Shown here: piece after piece, positions 16,641-25,992 of the stretch | How the letters are laid out: each line of letters begins with the position of its first letter | Numbering within the stretch: position 1 is the first letter of the stretch | Source of the DNA: Thermomonas sp. | GTDB lineage: Bacteria; Pseudomonadota; Gammaproteobacteria; Xanthomonadales; Xanthomonadaceae | Length of the DNA stretch: 50,712 nucleotides | NCBI RefSeq assembly: GCF_023953935.1 | Contig: NZ_JAMLIW010000008.1 | Location: 90,067-140,778 of the forward strand | Direction of reading: 5' to 3' | Program-made: the position numbers and the translations under genes | Notes under the pieces: generated by a model | What the model was told of the DNA's origin: nothing | The model's input: the letters and a program-made list of their open reading frames with translations, nothing else | The model's database searches: none

Positions 16641-17544
16641 GGCCACCGCAATCAGCCTGCGCGGCGTGCACAAGCACTTCGGTGCGCTGCGCGCGGTGGA
16701 TGGCGTCGACCTCGACATCCGCACTGGCGAAATCCTCGGGCTGATCGGCCACAACGGCGCCGGCAAGAGCACCCTGTTCAAGCTGATGCTGGGGCTGGAG
16801 ACGCCCAGTGCCGGCGCCATCCTGATCGACGGCACCCCGGTGCGCGGGCGCGCGTTCCGGGCGGTGCGGCGCGGGATCGGCTTCCTGCCGGAAAGCGTGG
16901 TGCTGTACGACAACCTCGACGGTCTGGAAACGCTGCGCTTCTTTGCGCGTCTCAAGGGCGCCCCGCTGGCACAGTGCGCGCAATTGCTCGAACAGGTTGG
17001 CCTCAACCACGCCGGCAAGCGCCCGGTGCGCGAATATTCCAAGGGCATGCGCCAGCGTCTCGGCTTTGCCCAGGCCCTGCTCGGCAAACCGCGGGTGCTG
17101 TTCCTCGACGAGCCGACCAACGGGCTGGACCCCGAGGCGATCCGCGATTTCTACGTGGTTCTGCGCCAGCTGCAGGCTGCCGGCACGACGATCGTCATCA
17201 CCTCGCACATCCTCGCCGAGCTGCAGGGGCGGGTCGATCGTCTGGCGATCATGGCCGCGGGCAAGCTGCTCGCCGTGGGCAGCGTGCAGGACCTGCGCGA
17301 ACGCACCGCGCTGCCACTGGTGATCGAGGCCGATCTGGACGCCGCCGACCTCGACACCGTGGCGGCCGCGCTGCTGGAACTGGCCCCCGCACCCGAACCC
17401 ACTGCAACCGGGTTGCGCTGGCATTGCCCGCGTCAGCACAAGATGGCCGCGCTGGCGGCATTAGGCGCGCAGAACGCGCGCGTGCACGACCTGCGCCTGC
17501 TCGAACCTTCGCTCGAAGACATGTTCTTCGGGCTGTCACGCTGA
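16615..17544 (+). CDS. nosF: NosF, ABC transporter ATP-binding protein
   Basis: A 309-residue ATPase energising the NosDFY complex. Walker A is GHNGAGKS (residues 45-52), the signature is YSKGMRQRLG, Walker B is VLFLDEP, and the switch His is in TSHILAEL. A C-terminal extension of about 80 residues is typical of NosF. The start is a GTG at 16615 inside the nosD 3' end; GGAG 9 bases upstream supports it. It is followed by nosY after 12 bases. Confidence 0.95.
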   Translation: MADISPATEATAISLRGVHKHFGALRAVDGVDLDIRTGEILGLIGHNGAGKSTLFKLMLGLETPSAGAILIDGTPVRGRAFRAVRRGIGFLPESVVLYDNLDGLETLRFFARLKGAPLAQCAQLLEQVGLNHAGKRPVREYSKGMRQRLGFAQALLGKPRVLFLDEPTNGLDPEAIRDFYVVLRQLQAAGTTIVITSHILAELQGRVDRLAIMAAGKLLAVGSVQDLRERTALPLVIEADLDAADLDTVAAALLELAPAPEPTATGLRWHCPRQHKMAALAALGAQNARVHDLRLLEPSLEDMFFGLSR

Positions 17545-17556
17545 GCCGAGGACCGC

Positions 17557-18372
17557 ATGGAATTCACCCCCATCCTCACCGTTGCCGCCAAGGAATTCCG
17601 CGACCGCATCCGCAACCGCTGGGTGCTGGCCATCGCGCTGGTGTTCGCGGTGTTCTCGCTCGTGATCGCCTGGTTCGGCGGTGCCCAACAGGGCCAGGTC
17701 GGCTTTCGTTCGATCGAGTTCACCATCGCCAGCCTGGTCAGCCTGGTGATCTACCTGATTCCGTTGATCTCGCTGTTGCTCGGCTTCGATGCCATCGTCG
17801 GTGAACGCGAACGCGGCTCGCTGGGCCTGCTGCTGGCACTGCCGATCACCCGGCTGGAACTGCTGCTGGGCAAATACCTCGGGCTGGCGCTGGCGCTCAC
17901 CCTGTCCACGCTGGCCGGATTCGGCGCCGTGGCGGTGGCGCTGTGGAAACACATGAACGCCGCCGCGCTCTACCACTACGGCGGCTTCATGCTCAGCAGC
18001 GTGCTGCTGGGCCTGGCCTTCCTGAGCATCGCCCTGCTGCTGTCGACGCTGGCGCGTGAGCGCACCCGCGCTTCGGGCATGGCAATCGCGGCCTGGTTTT
18101 TCTTCGTCCTCGTGTTCGATCTGCTGCTGCTGGGGTTGCTGGTCTCGACCGGCGGCCAGGTCGGTGGCGACAGCTTCGCCTGGCTGCTGATGCTCAACCC
18201 GACCGACGTGTTCCGCATCCTCAACGTGTTCTCGATGGAGGACGTGCGCACCCTGTACGGGCTGGCCAGCGTGATGCCCGAATCGCTCGGCAATCCGCTG
18301 ACCATGGGCGGCGTGATGCTCGCCTGGATCGTGTTTCCCCTGCTGCTCGCCAACTGGAGATTCAAACCATGA
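17557..18372 (+). CDS. nosY: NosY, ABC transporter permease
   Basis: A 271-residue membrane protein with about six helices and the ABC-2 permease motif GERERGSLGLLLALPITR. It forms the membrane channel of the NosDFY complex. The ATG at 17557 has GAGGA upstream. The stop overlaps the nosL start by 4 bases (ATGA). Confidence 0.95.
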   Translation: MEFTPILTVAAKEFRDRIRNRWVLAIALVFAVFSLVIAWFGGAQQGQVGFRSIEFTIASLVSLVIYLIPLISLLLGFDAIVGERERGSLGLLLALPITRLELLLGKYLGLALALTLSTLAGFGAVAVALWKHMNAAALYHYGGFMLSSVLLGLAFLSIALLLSTLARERTRASGMAIAAWFFFVLVFDLLLLGLLVSTGGQVGGDSFAWLLMLNPTDVFRILNVFSMEDVRTLYGLASVMPESLGNPLTMGGVMLAWIVFPLLLANWRFKP

Positions 18373-18902
18373 CCCTGCGTCCTGCCGCATTCGCCCTGGC
18401 CCTTGCTATCGCGCTTGGTGCAAACGCACTTGGCGGTTGCGCCAGACCGGAGACGCAACAAGCCGCCATCACGCCGGTCGAAATCACCGCCGGCACCGCC
18501 TGCGAGCTGGACGGCATGCTGTTGGCCGATTACCCCGGCCCCAAGGCGCAGATCCACTACGCCGATTCCGACCGCCCCGCGTTCTTCTGCGACACCGTCG
18601 AGCTGTTCAGCACCCTGCTCGCCGGCGAACAGGTGCGCGCGGTGCGCGCGGTGTACGTGCAGGACATGGGCCAGGCCGACTGGAACGAGCCCAAGGGCCA
18701 CTGGATCGACGCCAGGACCGCCAGCTACGTGCTGGGCAGCAAACGCGAGGGCTCGATGGGCCCCACCATCGCCAGTTTCGCCAACCGCACCGATGCCGAT
18801 GCCTTCGCGAAGGAATACGGTGGCCGCGTGCTCGGCTTTGCCGACATCAAGCCGGACATGGTGGACCTGCGCGGCGGCGCGCTGCACGATTCGCAGATGT
18901 AA
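18369..18902 (+). CDS. nosL: NosL, copper chaperone lipoprotein
   Basis: A 177-residue lipoprotein (lipobox LGGC, Cys at about residue 25) that binds Cu(I) and delivers it to apo-NosZ. The family motifs CELDGMLLADYPGPKAQI and the Met-containing YVQDMGQADW are present; the following GHWIDARTASYVLGS and GSMGPTIASF segments are typical. It ends the nos operon and no terminator is visible in the 22 bases before the converging acyltransferase gene. Confidence 0.95.
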   Translation: MTLRPAAFALALAIALGANALGGCARPETQQAAITPVEITAGTACELDGMLLADYPGPKAQIHYADSDRPAFFCDTVELFSTLLAGEQVRAVRAVYVQDMGQADWNEPKGHWIDARTASYVLGSKREGSMGPTIASFANRTDADAFAKEYGGRVLGFADIKPDMVDLRGGALHDSQM

Positions 18903-18924
18903 GCGCCGTTTGCCGCGCCCGGCC

Positions 18925-19812
18925 TCAGCCCACGCGCGGTGCCAGCAACTGCGCCAGCTCCGCATCCTTTTCCGCCCACAGCCCGTTCATCCAGTGCTGG
19001 AAGCGGACGCGGAATTCGCGGTCATTCTGGTAGTCGCCGCCGGCCAGCTCGGCCGGGATCGGCCGCTGCCGCACCTGCGCCCGCACCTCCGGCACGCGGT
19101 TGGCCAACAGATCCAGCAGCGAGGGCGCGCCGCCCGGGTAGGCGATGCTGACATCGATGATCGCGTGCAGGCCCTGCCCCATCGCATCCAGCACGAAGGC
19201 GACGCCACCGGACTTGGGCTTGAGCAGGTGCCGATACGGTGAGGACTGGCGCTGGTGCTTGTCGCTGGTGAAGCGGGTGCCTTCGACGAAATTCATGATC
19301 GCCACCGGGATCGCACGGAATTTCTCGCAGGCGCGCCGGGTGGCGACGATGTCACGACCGGCCAGCGCCGGATTCTTCGCGATCTGCTTGGGCGTGTAGC
19401 GGCCCATGAACGGGAAATCCAGCGCCCACCACGCCAGCCCCAACAGCGGCACCCAGAACAGCTGGCGCTTGAGGAAGAACCGCAGGAACGGAATCCGCCG
19501 GTTGAAGGCCTTCTGCAAGACCAGGATATCGACCCAGCTCTGGTGGTTGGCCAGCACCAGATAGTGGCCATCGCGCAGGAGTTCCAGCTCGCCCTCCAGG
19601 GTCAGGCGGGTGCGCGTGAAGCTGTCCCACACCCAATTGTTCACCCCGATCCAGCTCTCGGCCAGGCCGGTCAGGAGGGGATTGCAGGCCACTTTCAGCC
19701 GCGTGATCGGCAACACCAGCTTGACCAGAGTCACCGCCATGATCGGAATGACATGCAGGACCGTGCTGGTAATGATCAGCAGGGACAGCAGGGCGACGCG
19801 GATCAGAGCCAT
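18925..19812 (-). CDS. Lysophospholipid acyltransferase family protein (YihG-like)
   Basis: A 295-residue membrane-bound PlsC-type acyltransferase. The catalytic motif NHQSWVD (NHxxxD) and the FVEGTRF box are present, and the stretches FFLKRQLFWVPLLGLAWWALD and DFPFMGRY strongly recall E. coli YihG, an sn-2 acyltransferase. The N-terminus is a hydrophobic helix. Position 19812 (MALIRVALL) is taken as the start; an ATG at 19842 would add ten residues and neither has a clear ribosome site. It converges on nosL and is divergent from the methyltransferase gene. Confidence 0.88.
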   Translation of the reverse strand: MALIRVALLSLLIITSTVLHVIPIMAVTLVKLVLPITRLKVACNPLLTGLAESWIGVNNWVWDSFTRTRLTLEGELELLRDGHYLVLANHQSWVDILVLQKAFNRRIPFLRFFLKRQLFWVPLLGLAWWALDFPFMGRYTPKQIAKNPALAGRDIVATRRACEKFRAIPVAIMNFVEGTRFTSDKHQRQSSPYRHLLKPKSGGVAFVLDAMGQGLHAIIDVSIAYPGGAPSLLDLLANRVPEVRAQVRQRPIPAELAGGDYQNDREFRVRFQHWMNGLWAEKDAELAQLLAPRVG

Positions 19813-19934
19813 GGAAGAAACGTTGCGGGAATTGGAGACCATTGTCGCGAAAACTCGCGCCGGATTCAGTCCCGGTGCCGGCGACGCGTGGAAGGCCCGA
19901 TGCCGCAGCACCCGCCTGCCGCGATAATCGCCGC

Positions 19935-20771
19935 ATGACGCCTTATGCCGGCCCCCTTCTGACCCATCAGTCCGCCACCACCCTGCGCGCTGCGCTTGCC
20001 GCCGGCGCGGCCCACTGGGACGGCTCGCTCGATCTTGGCCGCAGCAGCGGGCGCGCCCTGCTGGACGACGGCGGTTGGACCTGGCGCGGACGGCACTACC
20101 CGTGGCCGGAGGCGCTCAAGGAGCGCACCTTGTACTGGTGGGATGGTGATGGCTACGCGCCGGTCTCGCGCTACAGCGGCCAGTTGATCAAGCTGGTGCC
20201 GACCGAGTGGGGCGTGCCGACCTTCGAGATCGATGGCATCAAGATGTTGCCGACCGTGAAGGAATCGCCGCTGGACGATGCGCGGCGCAAGGTGGCCTTG
20301 ATCCAGCCCGGCGGCAAGGCGGTGCTGGACACCTGCGGCGGGCTCGGCTATTTCGCCGCCTGCGCTCTCGACGCCGGCGCGGCGCGCATCCAGTCGTTCG
20401 AAAGAAACGGCGATGTGCTGTGGCTGCGCTGGCTCAATCCGTGGTCACCGGATCCGGAGACCAGCGGCGGTCGGCTGGCGCTGACGCACGCGGATGTCTT
20501 GCAGGCGTTGGGCAATCAGCCCGACGCCAGCTTCGACGCCGCGCTGCACGATCCACCGCGCTTCGGCATCGCCGGCGAACTGTATTCGTTGGCGTTCTAC
20601 CGGCAGCTCGCCCGCGTGCTGCGGCGCGGCGGGCGCCTGTTCCATTACACCGGCGCGCCGAACCGGCTGAGCGCGGGCCGCAACCTGCCTCGCGAAGTGG
20701 TACGGCGGCTGGAAACCGCCGGATTCAAAGCCGAACCGGCGCTGGATGGCGTGCTGGCGATCCGGCGCTGA
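19935..20771 (+). CDS. SAM-dependent methyltransferase, COG2521-like
   Basis: A 278-residue protein. The SAM-binding motif I appears as VLDTCGGLGYFAA, and a DPPRF catalytic-type motif lies in LHDPPRFGIAGELYS, followed by LRRGGRLFHYTG. This combination recalls the predicted methyltransferases of COG2521, best known from archaea; the assignment is from memory of the motifs. The substrate is unknown, and the DPP motif hints at an amino group of a base or protein. ATG 19935 is chosen because the frame upstream overlaps the divergent acyltransferase start. It is a single gene with no terminator visible. Confidence 0.7.
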   Translation: MTPYAGPLLTHQSATTLRAALAAGAAHWDGSLDLGRSSGRALLDDGGWTWRGRHYPWPEALKERTLYWWDGDGYAPVSRYSGQLIKLVPTEWGVPTFEIDGIKMLPTVKESPLDDARRKVALIQPGGKAVLDTCGGLGYFAACALDAGAARIQSFERNGDVLWLRWLNPWSPDPETSGGRLALTHADVLQALGNQPDASFDAALHDPPRFGIAGELYSLAFYRQLARVLRRGGRLFHYTGAPNRLSAGRNLPREVVRRLETAGFKAEPALDGVLAIRR

Positions 20772-20821
20772 GCGCCGCAGCCAGCACTCGGCGTGGGCCC
20801 CGACCCGCCGCGCCGCGACGC

Positions 20822-21433
20822 TCAGACCGCCTGGACCAGGATCACCGCCGGATCGTCCGCGTGCTCCAGCAGCAAGCGGCGCACGCGTTCCTGCCAGACC
20901 TCGCCGAACGCACGCCGGACCTCGGCGCTGGCGTCGGGCGCCATCGCCTGCCCCATCAGCATCCGCATCTGCGGTGACGGCGGCACGTTGGTGAAATCCA
21001 GCGCCAGCCGCACGCCCGCGTGGGTGTCGGTGCGCTGGAACGTGGCGATGCAATCCGGATTGCCGCCGCCGTAGCCCAGCAGGCCGCTGCGCACGAAGTT
21101 GCCGCCGATGCCGTGGAAACCGTTGCCCGCCGCCGCGCCGGTCAGCAGGGTGAACACCTGCGCGATCACGCCGGTGGTGCCCTCGCTTTCCGCCGAACTC
21201 ATCGTCACCGCCACCCCGCCGCGCTCGGCCGGCCCTTCGGGGAACAGTGCGTGCAGGCCGGCGCGGGCCATCAGGTAGGCGCCGGCCACGGTCGGGCAGG
21301 AATGCCCGGCCACGCGCACCGCATCGGCATAGCCGTATTCGATCAGCCCGCCCTCGGCGGCGCCGAGAAATTCGGACAGCGGATCGTGGACCTGGACTTT
21401 CGGGGCCTGGTCGAAAAACGCGGGAAAGGCCAT
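20822..21433 (-). CDS. FmdE-like protein
   Basis: A 203-residue soluble protein. The segment VAGHSCPTVAGAYLMARAG (His44, Cys46) fits the FmdE signature (GHxCPG) and VFTLLTGAAAGNG fits the second FmdE block. FmdE proteins are named from methanogen formylmethanofuran dehydrogenase operons; bacterial members have no settled role and some carry a zinc site. A C-terminal helical extension of about 50 residues (RRAFGEVWQERVRRLLLEH) is present. It lies 3 bases after the DUF2249 gene, so the two are one transcript, behind a Fnr-type promoter and 2 kb from nosL. I infer a role tied to low-oxygen or nitrogen-oxide metabolism. Confidence 0.6.
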   Translation of the reverse strand: MAFPAFFDQAPKVQVHDPLSEFLGAAEGGLIEYGYADAVRVAGHSCPTVAGAYLMARAGLHALFPEGPAERGGVAVTMSSAESEGTTGVIAQVFTLLTGAAAGNGFHGIGGNFVRSGLLGYGGGNPDCIATFQRTDTHAGVRLALDFTNVPPSPQMRMLMGQAMAPDASAEVRRAFGEVWQERVRRLLLEHADDPAVILVQAV

Positions 21434-21436
21434 CGC

Positions 21437-21703
21437 TTATTCTTCCAGCAGGCCGGTGATGCCGAAATCGATCACCACGCCGTCCTGGCCGCGCTGGCGG
21501 TAGTCGATGGTCAGGTTTTCGCCGAAGCGCTCGTTCAATTGGTGCAACAGCGGGATCGGGTCGTGGTCGTTGACGAAGCGCATGGTTTCGCCGTTGCGCA
21601 GCGCGCCGAGCGCGCCGAAGATCGCCGAATGGCGGAACCGCCGGGCAATCCCGCGGGCGTCGAACACGTGGACGTTGGGCTCCGGATCAATCTGGAAGGA
21701 CAT
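21437..21703 (-). CDS. DUF2249 domain protein
   Basis: An 88-residue protein with the DUF2249 pattern: an N-terminal VFDARGI strand, GALGALRNGETMRFVNDHDPIPLLHQL, and a C-terminal strand ending GLLEE. The fold is TusA/SirA-like. DUF2249 genes often sit beside denitrification and hemerythrin genes; the biochemical role is unknown. ATG 21703 has AGGAG 8 bases upstream, and the earlier in-frame start at 21769 falls inside the Fnr-type box, so it is rejected. It is the first gene of the pair with the FmdE-like gene. Confidence 0.82.
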   Translation of the reverse strand: MSFQIDPEPNVHVFDARGIARRFRHSAIFGALGALRNGETMRFVNDHDPIPLLHQLNERFGENLTIDYRQRGQDGVVIDFGITGLLEE

Positions 21704-21735
21704 GCCAATGACTCCTGTTTGCAATGGGCCGGGCC

Positions 21736-21776
21736 ATGCTACGCCCGATGCTGCGGGCTGCATTGACATGGGTCAC
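21736..21776 (-). promoter_or_regulatory. Fnr/Dnr-type class II promoter of the DUF2249-FmdE pair
   Basis: TTGACATGGGTCAC (21763-21776) matches the TTGAY-N4-RTCAA consensus at 9 of 10 positions. On the minus strand a -10-like TAGCAT (21736-21741) lies 31 bases from the box centre, the class II geometry, giving a start near 21728 and a leader of about 25 bases before ATG 21703. Confidence 0.65.
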
Positions 21777-21866
21777 CCGGACCGTGACCAGTGAATCGGA
21801 GTCAGGAACCAAGCCAGGAATCAAGTCTGGCCGCTTCACGATGCTGCTGCGATAATGCAACGTTCA

Positions 21867-21943
21867 GGCCCCGTAGCTCAGCTGGATAGAGCGTCCCCCT
21901 CCTAAGGGGAAGGTCGCCCGTTCGAATCGGGCCGGGGTCGCCA
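21867..21943 (+). tRNA. tRNA-Arg (anticodon CCT)
   Basis: A complete cloverleaf: acceptor GGCCCCG / CGGGGTC, D-arm with AGCTCAGCTGGATAGAGC, anticodon stem TCCCC / GGGGA with loop CTCCTAA (anticodon CCT, reading AGG), T-arm GCCCG TTCGAAT CGGGC, and encoded CCA at 21941-21943. A -10-like GATAAT (21851-21856) lies just upstream with a weak -35. No integrase or duplicated 3' end is seen nearby. Confidence 0.97.
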
Positions 21944-22026
21944 GCCGTGCGCTGCGCGTTCCGGTGCCTGCCGCATCGGTGCCAGCGTCACGGCCCACAT
22001 CCCCCCTCTCGTTTCCGGAGTACGCC

Positions 22027-23559
22027 ATGTCCCACCCGATCCTCAGCCAGCTCGGCCTGGCCGCCGAACAGTCCGGCACTTACCTTGGCAACGGAGAGTG
22101 GTCGAAAACCACCGACGCCGGCGTCATCGAACCGGTCAATCCGACCACCGGCGAAGTCCTGGCGCGGGTGCATGCTTCCAGCAAGGCCGACTACGACGCC
22201 ATCCTCGAGCGCGCGCAGGCGGCGTTCCAGGTCTGGCGCACCACCCCGGCGCCGCGCCGTGGCGAGGCGGTGCGCCTGTGCGCCGATGCGCTGCGCACCC
22301 ACAAGGATGCGCTGGGTTCGCTGGTGGCGCTGGAGATGGGCAAGTCCAAGCCCGAAGGCGACGGCGAAGTGCAGGAGATGATCGACATCGGCGAGTTCGC
22401 CGTCGGCCTGTCGCGCCAGCTCTACGGCCTGACCATGCACAGCGAGCGCCCCGGCCACCGCATGTACGAGCAGTGGCACCCGCTGGGCATCGTCGGCATC
22501 ATCAGCGCGTTCAACTTCCCGGTGGCGGTGTGGGCGTGGAACAGTTTCATCGCCGCCATCTGCGGCGACATCAGCATCTGGAAGCCCTCGCCCAAGGTGC
22601 CGCTGTCGGCCATCGCCGCCACCCGGATCTGCAACGAGGCGCTGCGCAAGGGCGGTTTCCCGGACATCTTCTTCCTGTTCAACGACTCCGGCGTCGAGCT
22701 GGCGCAGGAGTTCGTGGACGATCCGCGGGTGGCGCTGATCAGCTTCACCGGCAGCACCAAGGTCGGCCGCACCATCGGCGAACGGGTGGCGCGTCGGATG
22801 GGCCGCAGCCTGCTGGAGCTGGGCGGCAACAACGCGATCATCGTCGATGCCAGCGCCGACCTGAAGCTGGCAATTCCGGCAATCGTGTTCGGCGCCGTGG
22901 GCACCGCCGGCCAGCGCTGCACCACCACCCGCCGCCTGATCGTGCACGAATCGGTTTACGAGGCGGTGCTGCAAAAGCTGGTCGCAGCCTACCAGCAGGT
23001 GGAAGGCAAGATCGGCGACCCCACCGACCCGCACAACCTGATGGGCCCGCTCAACAGCAGGGACGCGGTGGACGGTTTCCTCGATGCCATCGCCCAGGCC
23101 AAGGCCGCCGGCGGCAAGGTCGAAACCGGCGGCCGCGCGCTCGATCGCCCCGGCAACTTCGTGCTGCCGACGATCATCTCCGGCCTCGACAACAGCGCCG
23201 CCATCGTCCAGCACGAAACCTTCGCGCCGATCCTGTACGTGATGAAGTTCCGGGACATCCAGGAAGCCATCGCCATGCAGAACGCGGTGCCGCAGGGGCT
23301 GTCCTCGGCGATCTTCACCACCAACCTGAAGCATTCCGAGGCCTTCCTGGCGGCCACCGGCTCCGACTGCGGCATCGCCAACGTCAACATCGGCACCTCG
23401 GGCGCGGAAATCGGCGGTGCCTTCGGCGGCGAGAAAGAAACCGGCGGCGGCCGCGAATCGGGTTCCGACGCCTGGCGGGCCTACATGCGCCGGCAAACGA
23501 ATACCATCAACTGGTCGGACGCGATGCCGCTGGCGCAGGGGATCAAGTTCGAGGTCTGA
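22027..23559 (+). CDS. Aldehyde dehydrogenase, ALDH7-type (piperideine-6-carboxylate dehydrogenase)
   Basis: A 510-residue NAD-dependent dehydrogenase. Catalytic Cys lies in [12 protein letters not shown], catalytic Glu in [12 protein letters not shown], and the nucleotide site in [14 protein letters not shown]. The segments [19 protein letters not shown] and [18 protein letters not shown]-like ending match the antiquitin (ALDH7) family, which oxidises alpha-aminoadipic semialdehyde in lysine breakdown. ATG 22027 has GGAG 7 bases upstream. It follows the tRNA by 83 bases and precedes a DUF4190 gene. The exact substrate is inferred from family. Confidence 0.88.
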   Translation: MSHPILSQLGLAAEQSGTYLGNGEWSKTTDAGVIEPVNPTTGEVLARVHASSKADYDAILERAQAAFQVWRTTPAPRRGEAVRLCADALRTHKDALGSLVALEMGKSKPEGDGEVQEMIDIGEFAVGLSRQLYGLTMHSERPGHRMYEQWHPLGIVGIISAFNFPVAVWAWNSFIAAICGDISIWKPSPKVPLSAIAATRICNEALRKGGFPDIFFLFNDSGVELAQEFVDDPRVALISFTGSTKVGRTIGERVARRMGRSLLELGGNNAIIVDASADLKLAIPAIVFGAVGTAGQRCTTTRRLIVHESVYEAVLQKLVAAYQQVEGKIGDPTDPHNLMGPLNSRDAVDGFLDAIAQAKAAGGKVETGGRALDRPGNFVLPTIISGLDNSAAIVQHETFAPILYVMKFRDIQEAIAMQNAVPQGLSSAIFTTNLKHSEAFLAATGSDCGIANVNIGTSGAEIGGAFGGEKETGGGRESGSDAWRAYMRRQTNTINWSDAMPLAQGIKFEV

Positions 23560-23595
23560 TCCAGGCAACACGCCCCACCTCGCCAAGGAGCCGCC

Positions 23596-23883
23596 ATGAA
23601 CACGCCGATGCGCAGCAACAGCACGCTCGCACTCTTCAGCCTGATCTTCGGGATTCTCGGCTGGACCCTGCTGCCGTTTGCCGGCAGCCTGGTCGCCATC
23701 GTCACCGGGCACATGGCGCGCGCCGAAATCCGCCGTTCGCCCGAGACCCTGGACGGCGACGGGCTGGCGGTGGCCGGCATGGTGCTGGGCTACGTGGTCG
23801 TCGGCCTGAGCCTGCTGGCCTTCATCTTCATCCTGCTGATCTTCGGCGGGATCGCCGGCCTGCTGGCCGCCGCCGGGCACTGA
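23596..23883 (+). CDS. DUF4190 small membrane protein
   Basis: A 95-residue protein with two hydrophobic helices separated by a short polar loop ([21 protein letters not shown]). The second helix starts with [10 protein letters not shown]; this layout is the DUF4190 signature. The function is unknown. An AAGGAG site precedes the ATG by 5 bases. It lies 36 bases after the aldehyde dehydrogenase and 4 bases before pyrD. Confidence 0.85.
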   Translation: MNTPMRSNSTLALFSLIFGILGWTLLPFAGSLVAIVTGHMARAEIRRSPETLDGDGLAVAGMVLGYVVVGLSLLAFIFILLIFGGIAGLLAAAGH

Positions 23884-23887
23884 ACGC

Positions 23888-24943
23888 TTGTACGCATTCA
23901 GCCGCCCGCTCCTGTTCTGGCTCGATCCGGAACGTGCGCATGGCCTCGGACTGGCCGGATTGCAGGCCGCGCACCGCTGCGGCCTGTCCTCGCTGCTGGC
24001 CACGCCACCCAAGCCGCTGCCGACCAAGGCGTTCGGCCTGACCTTTCCGAATCCGGTCGGTCTGGCCGCCGGCCTCGACAAGGACGGCGCCCACATCGAC
24101 GCGCTGATGGCGCTGGGCTTCGGCTTCATCGAGATCGGCACGGTCACGCCCAAGCCGCAGCCCGGCAACGAGCGGCCGCGCCTGTTCCGGCTCGAACGCG
24201 AGCGCGCGATCATCAACCGGATGGGTTTCAACAGCGGCGGCGTGGAAACGCTGGTGCGCAACGTCGAACGCGCCAAGCGCCGTGGCGACGCCCTGCTCGG
24301 CATCAACATCGGCCGCAACAAGAACACGCCGAACAAGGAAGCGGCGGGCGACTACGTGCACTGCCTGCGCCACGTCTACCCGCTGGCCGATTACGTCGCC
24401 GTCAACATTTCCTCGCCCAACACCGCCGGTCTGCGCGAGCTGCAGGAAGAGCAGGCGCTGCGGCAGTTGGTCGGCACCCTGCGCGACGAGCAGGAGCGGC
24501 TGGCCGGGATCCACGGCAAGCGCGTGCCGGTGCTGGTCAAGATCGCGCCCGACCTGAGCGAGACCGACATCGATGCGGCCGCGCGCGTGCTGGGTGACCT
24601 GAAGGTGGACGGCGTGATCGCCACCAACACCACGGTCTCGCGCGAAGGCGTCGAAGATTCGCGTCACATCGATGAGGCCGGCGGGCTGTCCGGCGCGCCG
24701 CTGCTGTCGCTGGCCACCGCCACCTTGCGGATGCTGCGCACGCGCTTGCCGGACGAGATTCCGATGATCGGCGTCGGCGGCATCATGCACGGCGCCGACG
24801 CGGCCACCAAGCAGGCCGCCGGCGCGGTGCTGGTGCAAACCTATACCGGGCTCATCTACCGCGGCCCGGCCCTGATCGAAGAATGCGTGGCGGCCCTGCG
24901 CCGACGCAAGGAAGCCCGCAGCGGCGCGCTGCCGCTGGAATGA
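23888..24943 (+). CDS. pyrD: Dihydroorotate dehydrogenase (quinone), class 2
   Basis: A 351-residue enzyme that oxidises dihydroorotate to orotate with quinone as acceptor in pyrimidine synthesis. The N-terminal membrane-associating helix ([19 protein letters not shown]) marks class 2. FMN and substrate motifs are present: [45 protein letters not shown] with the catalytic Ser, and VKIAPDLS. The start is a TTG at 23888, supported by alignment with PyrD proteins that begin Met-Tyr; no ribosome site is clear, so translation may be coupled to the DUF4190 stop 4 bases earlier. The end overlaps murB by 4 bases. Confidence 0.95.
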   Translation: MYAFSRPLLFWLDPERAHGLGLAGLQAAHRCGLSSLLATPPKPLPTKAFGLTFPNPVGLAAGLDKDGAHIDALMALGFGFIEIGTVTPKPQPGNERPRLFRLERERAIINRMGFNSGGVETLVRNVERAKRRGDALLGINIGRNKNTPNKEAAGDYVHCLRHVYPLADYVAVNISSPNTAGLRELQEEQALRQLVGTLRDEQERLAGIHGKRVPVLVKIAPDLSETDIDAAARVLGDLKVDGVIATNTTVSREGVEDSRHIDEAGGLSGAPLLSLATATLRMLRTRLPDEIPMIGVGGIMHGADAATKQAAGAVLVQTYTGLIYRGPALIEECVAALRRRKEARSGALPLE

Positions 24944-25992
24944 ACGCCACCGCCGGCGGCTATCGCATCATCGAAAACGCGCGCCTGGACGCGCGCAACA
25001 GCTTTGGCGTCGCCGTGCGCGCGCCACTGCTGGTCGAGGTGACGCGCAGCGAGGCGTTGCCCGAGCTGTTCCACCACGCCATGCCGGGTGACGTCAGGCC
25101 GCTGGTCCTTGGCGGCGGCAGCAACATCCTGTTTGCCCGCGATCCGGAAGGCGTCGTGCTGGCGCTGGCGTCCGGGGCCATCCAGCCGATCGGTGAAACC
25201 GACGGGGCCACCTGCGTGCGCGCCGATGCCGGCGTGGTCTGGCATGACTTCGTGCTGTGGACGCTGGGGCACGGTCTGAGCGGGCTGGAAAATCTCGCAC
25301 TGATCCCGGGCACCGTGGGCGCGGCGCCGATCCAGAACATCGGCGCTTACGGCGTGGAAGTGCGCGAATGCGTCCATGCGGTCGAGGCCTTCGACCGCCA
25401 GGCCGGGATCTTCGTCCGGCTTGCGTCCGAGGCCTGCGCCTTTGCCTACCGCGATTCGTTGTTCAAACGCGAACCCGACCGCTTCGTGGTGACCGCAGTC
25501 GAGTTTCGGCTGCCGCAGAGATTCACGCCACGCTTGCAATACGCCGGATTGACCGAAGAACTGGCGTCGATGGGCATCACCGATCCGCCGCGCGCCTCGC
25601 AGGTGGCCGAAGCGGTGATGCGGATCCGCCGCCGCAAGCTGCCCGATCCGGCCGTGCTCGGCAATGCCGGCAGTTTCTTCAAGAATCCGATCGTTGCCGA
25701 GACCTCCGCGCAGGCGCTGCTGGCCGAACACCCCGACCTGCCCAGCTACCCTTCCGGCGACCCGGCCACGCGCAAGCTGTCGGCCGCGTGGCTGATCGAT
25801 CGCTGCGGCTGGAAAGGCCGCCGCGAGGGCGATGCCGGGATCGCGCCGACCCATGCACTGGTGCTGGTCAACCACGGCCAGGCCAGCGGCGCGCAGCTGC
25901 TGGACATCGCCCGCCAGGTGGCGGCCGACGTCCACGCCCGCTTCGGCATCGCGCTGCAGCCGGAGCCGCGGATCGTGGGCGCGAGGTGGTGA
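24940..25992 (+). CDS. murB: UDP-N-acetylenolpyruvoylglucosamine reductase
   Basis: A 350-residue FAD enzyme that reduces enolpyruvyl-UDP-GlcNAc to UDP-MurNAc in peptidoglycan synthesis. FAD motifs [11 protein letters not shown] and [24 protein letters not shown] are present, with YRDSLFK, the catalytic Ser in [10 protein letters not shown] and the late Glu in LQPEPRIVG. The length and C-terminus fit type I MurB. The ATG overlaps the pyrD stop (ATGA) and the TGA overlaps a GTG start of the next gene. Confidence 0.96.
   Translation: MNATAGGYRIIENARLDARNSFGVAVRAPLLVEVTRSEALPELFHHAMPGDVRPLVLGGGSNILFARDPEGVVLALASGAIQPIGETDGATCVRADAGVVWHDFVLWTLGHGLSGLENLALIPGTVGAAPIQNIGAYGVEVRECVHAVEAFDRQAGIFVRLASEACAFAYRDSLFKREPDRFVVTAVEFRLPQRFTPRLQYAGLTEELASMGITDPPRASQVAEAVMRIRRRKLPDPAVLGNAGSFFKNPIVAETSAQALLAEHPDLPSYPSGDPATRKLSAAWLIDRCGWKGRREGDAGIAPTHALVLVNHGQASGAQLLDIARQVAADVHARFGIALQPEPRIVGARW

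Noticed and set aside
8406-21776. A complete denitrification island
   Set aside because: Only N2O reduction genes are present; no nir, nor or nar genes are in the window.
21867-21943. tRNA-Arg as the attachment site of an integrated element
   Set aside because: No integrase, no duplicated tRNA 3' end and no compositional shift downstream.
21864-22079. A minus-strand frame over the tRNA-Arg(CCT) region
   Set aside because: It is the commonly seen false protein translated from the complement of a tRNA.
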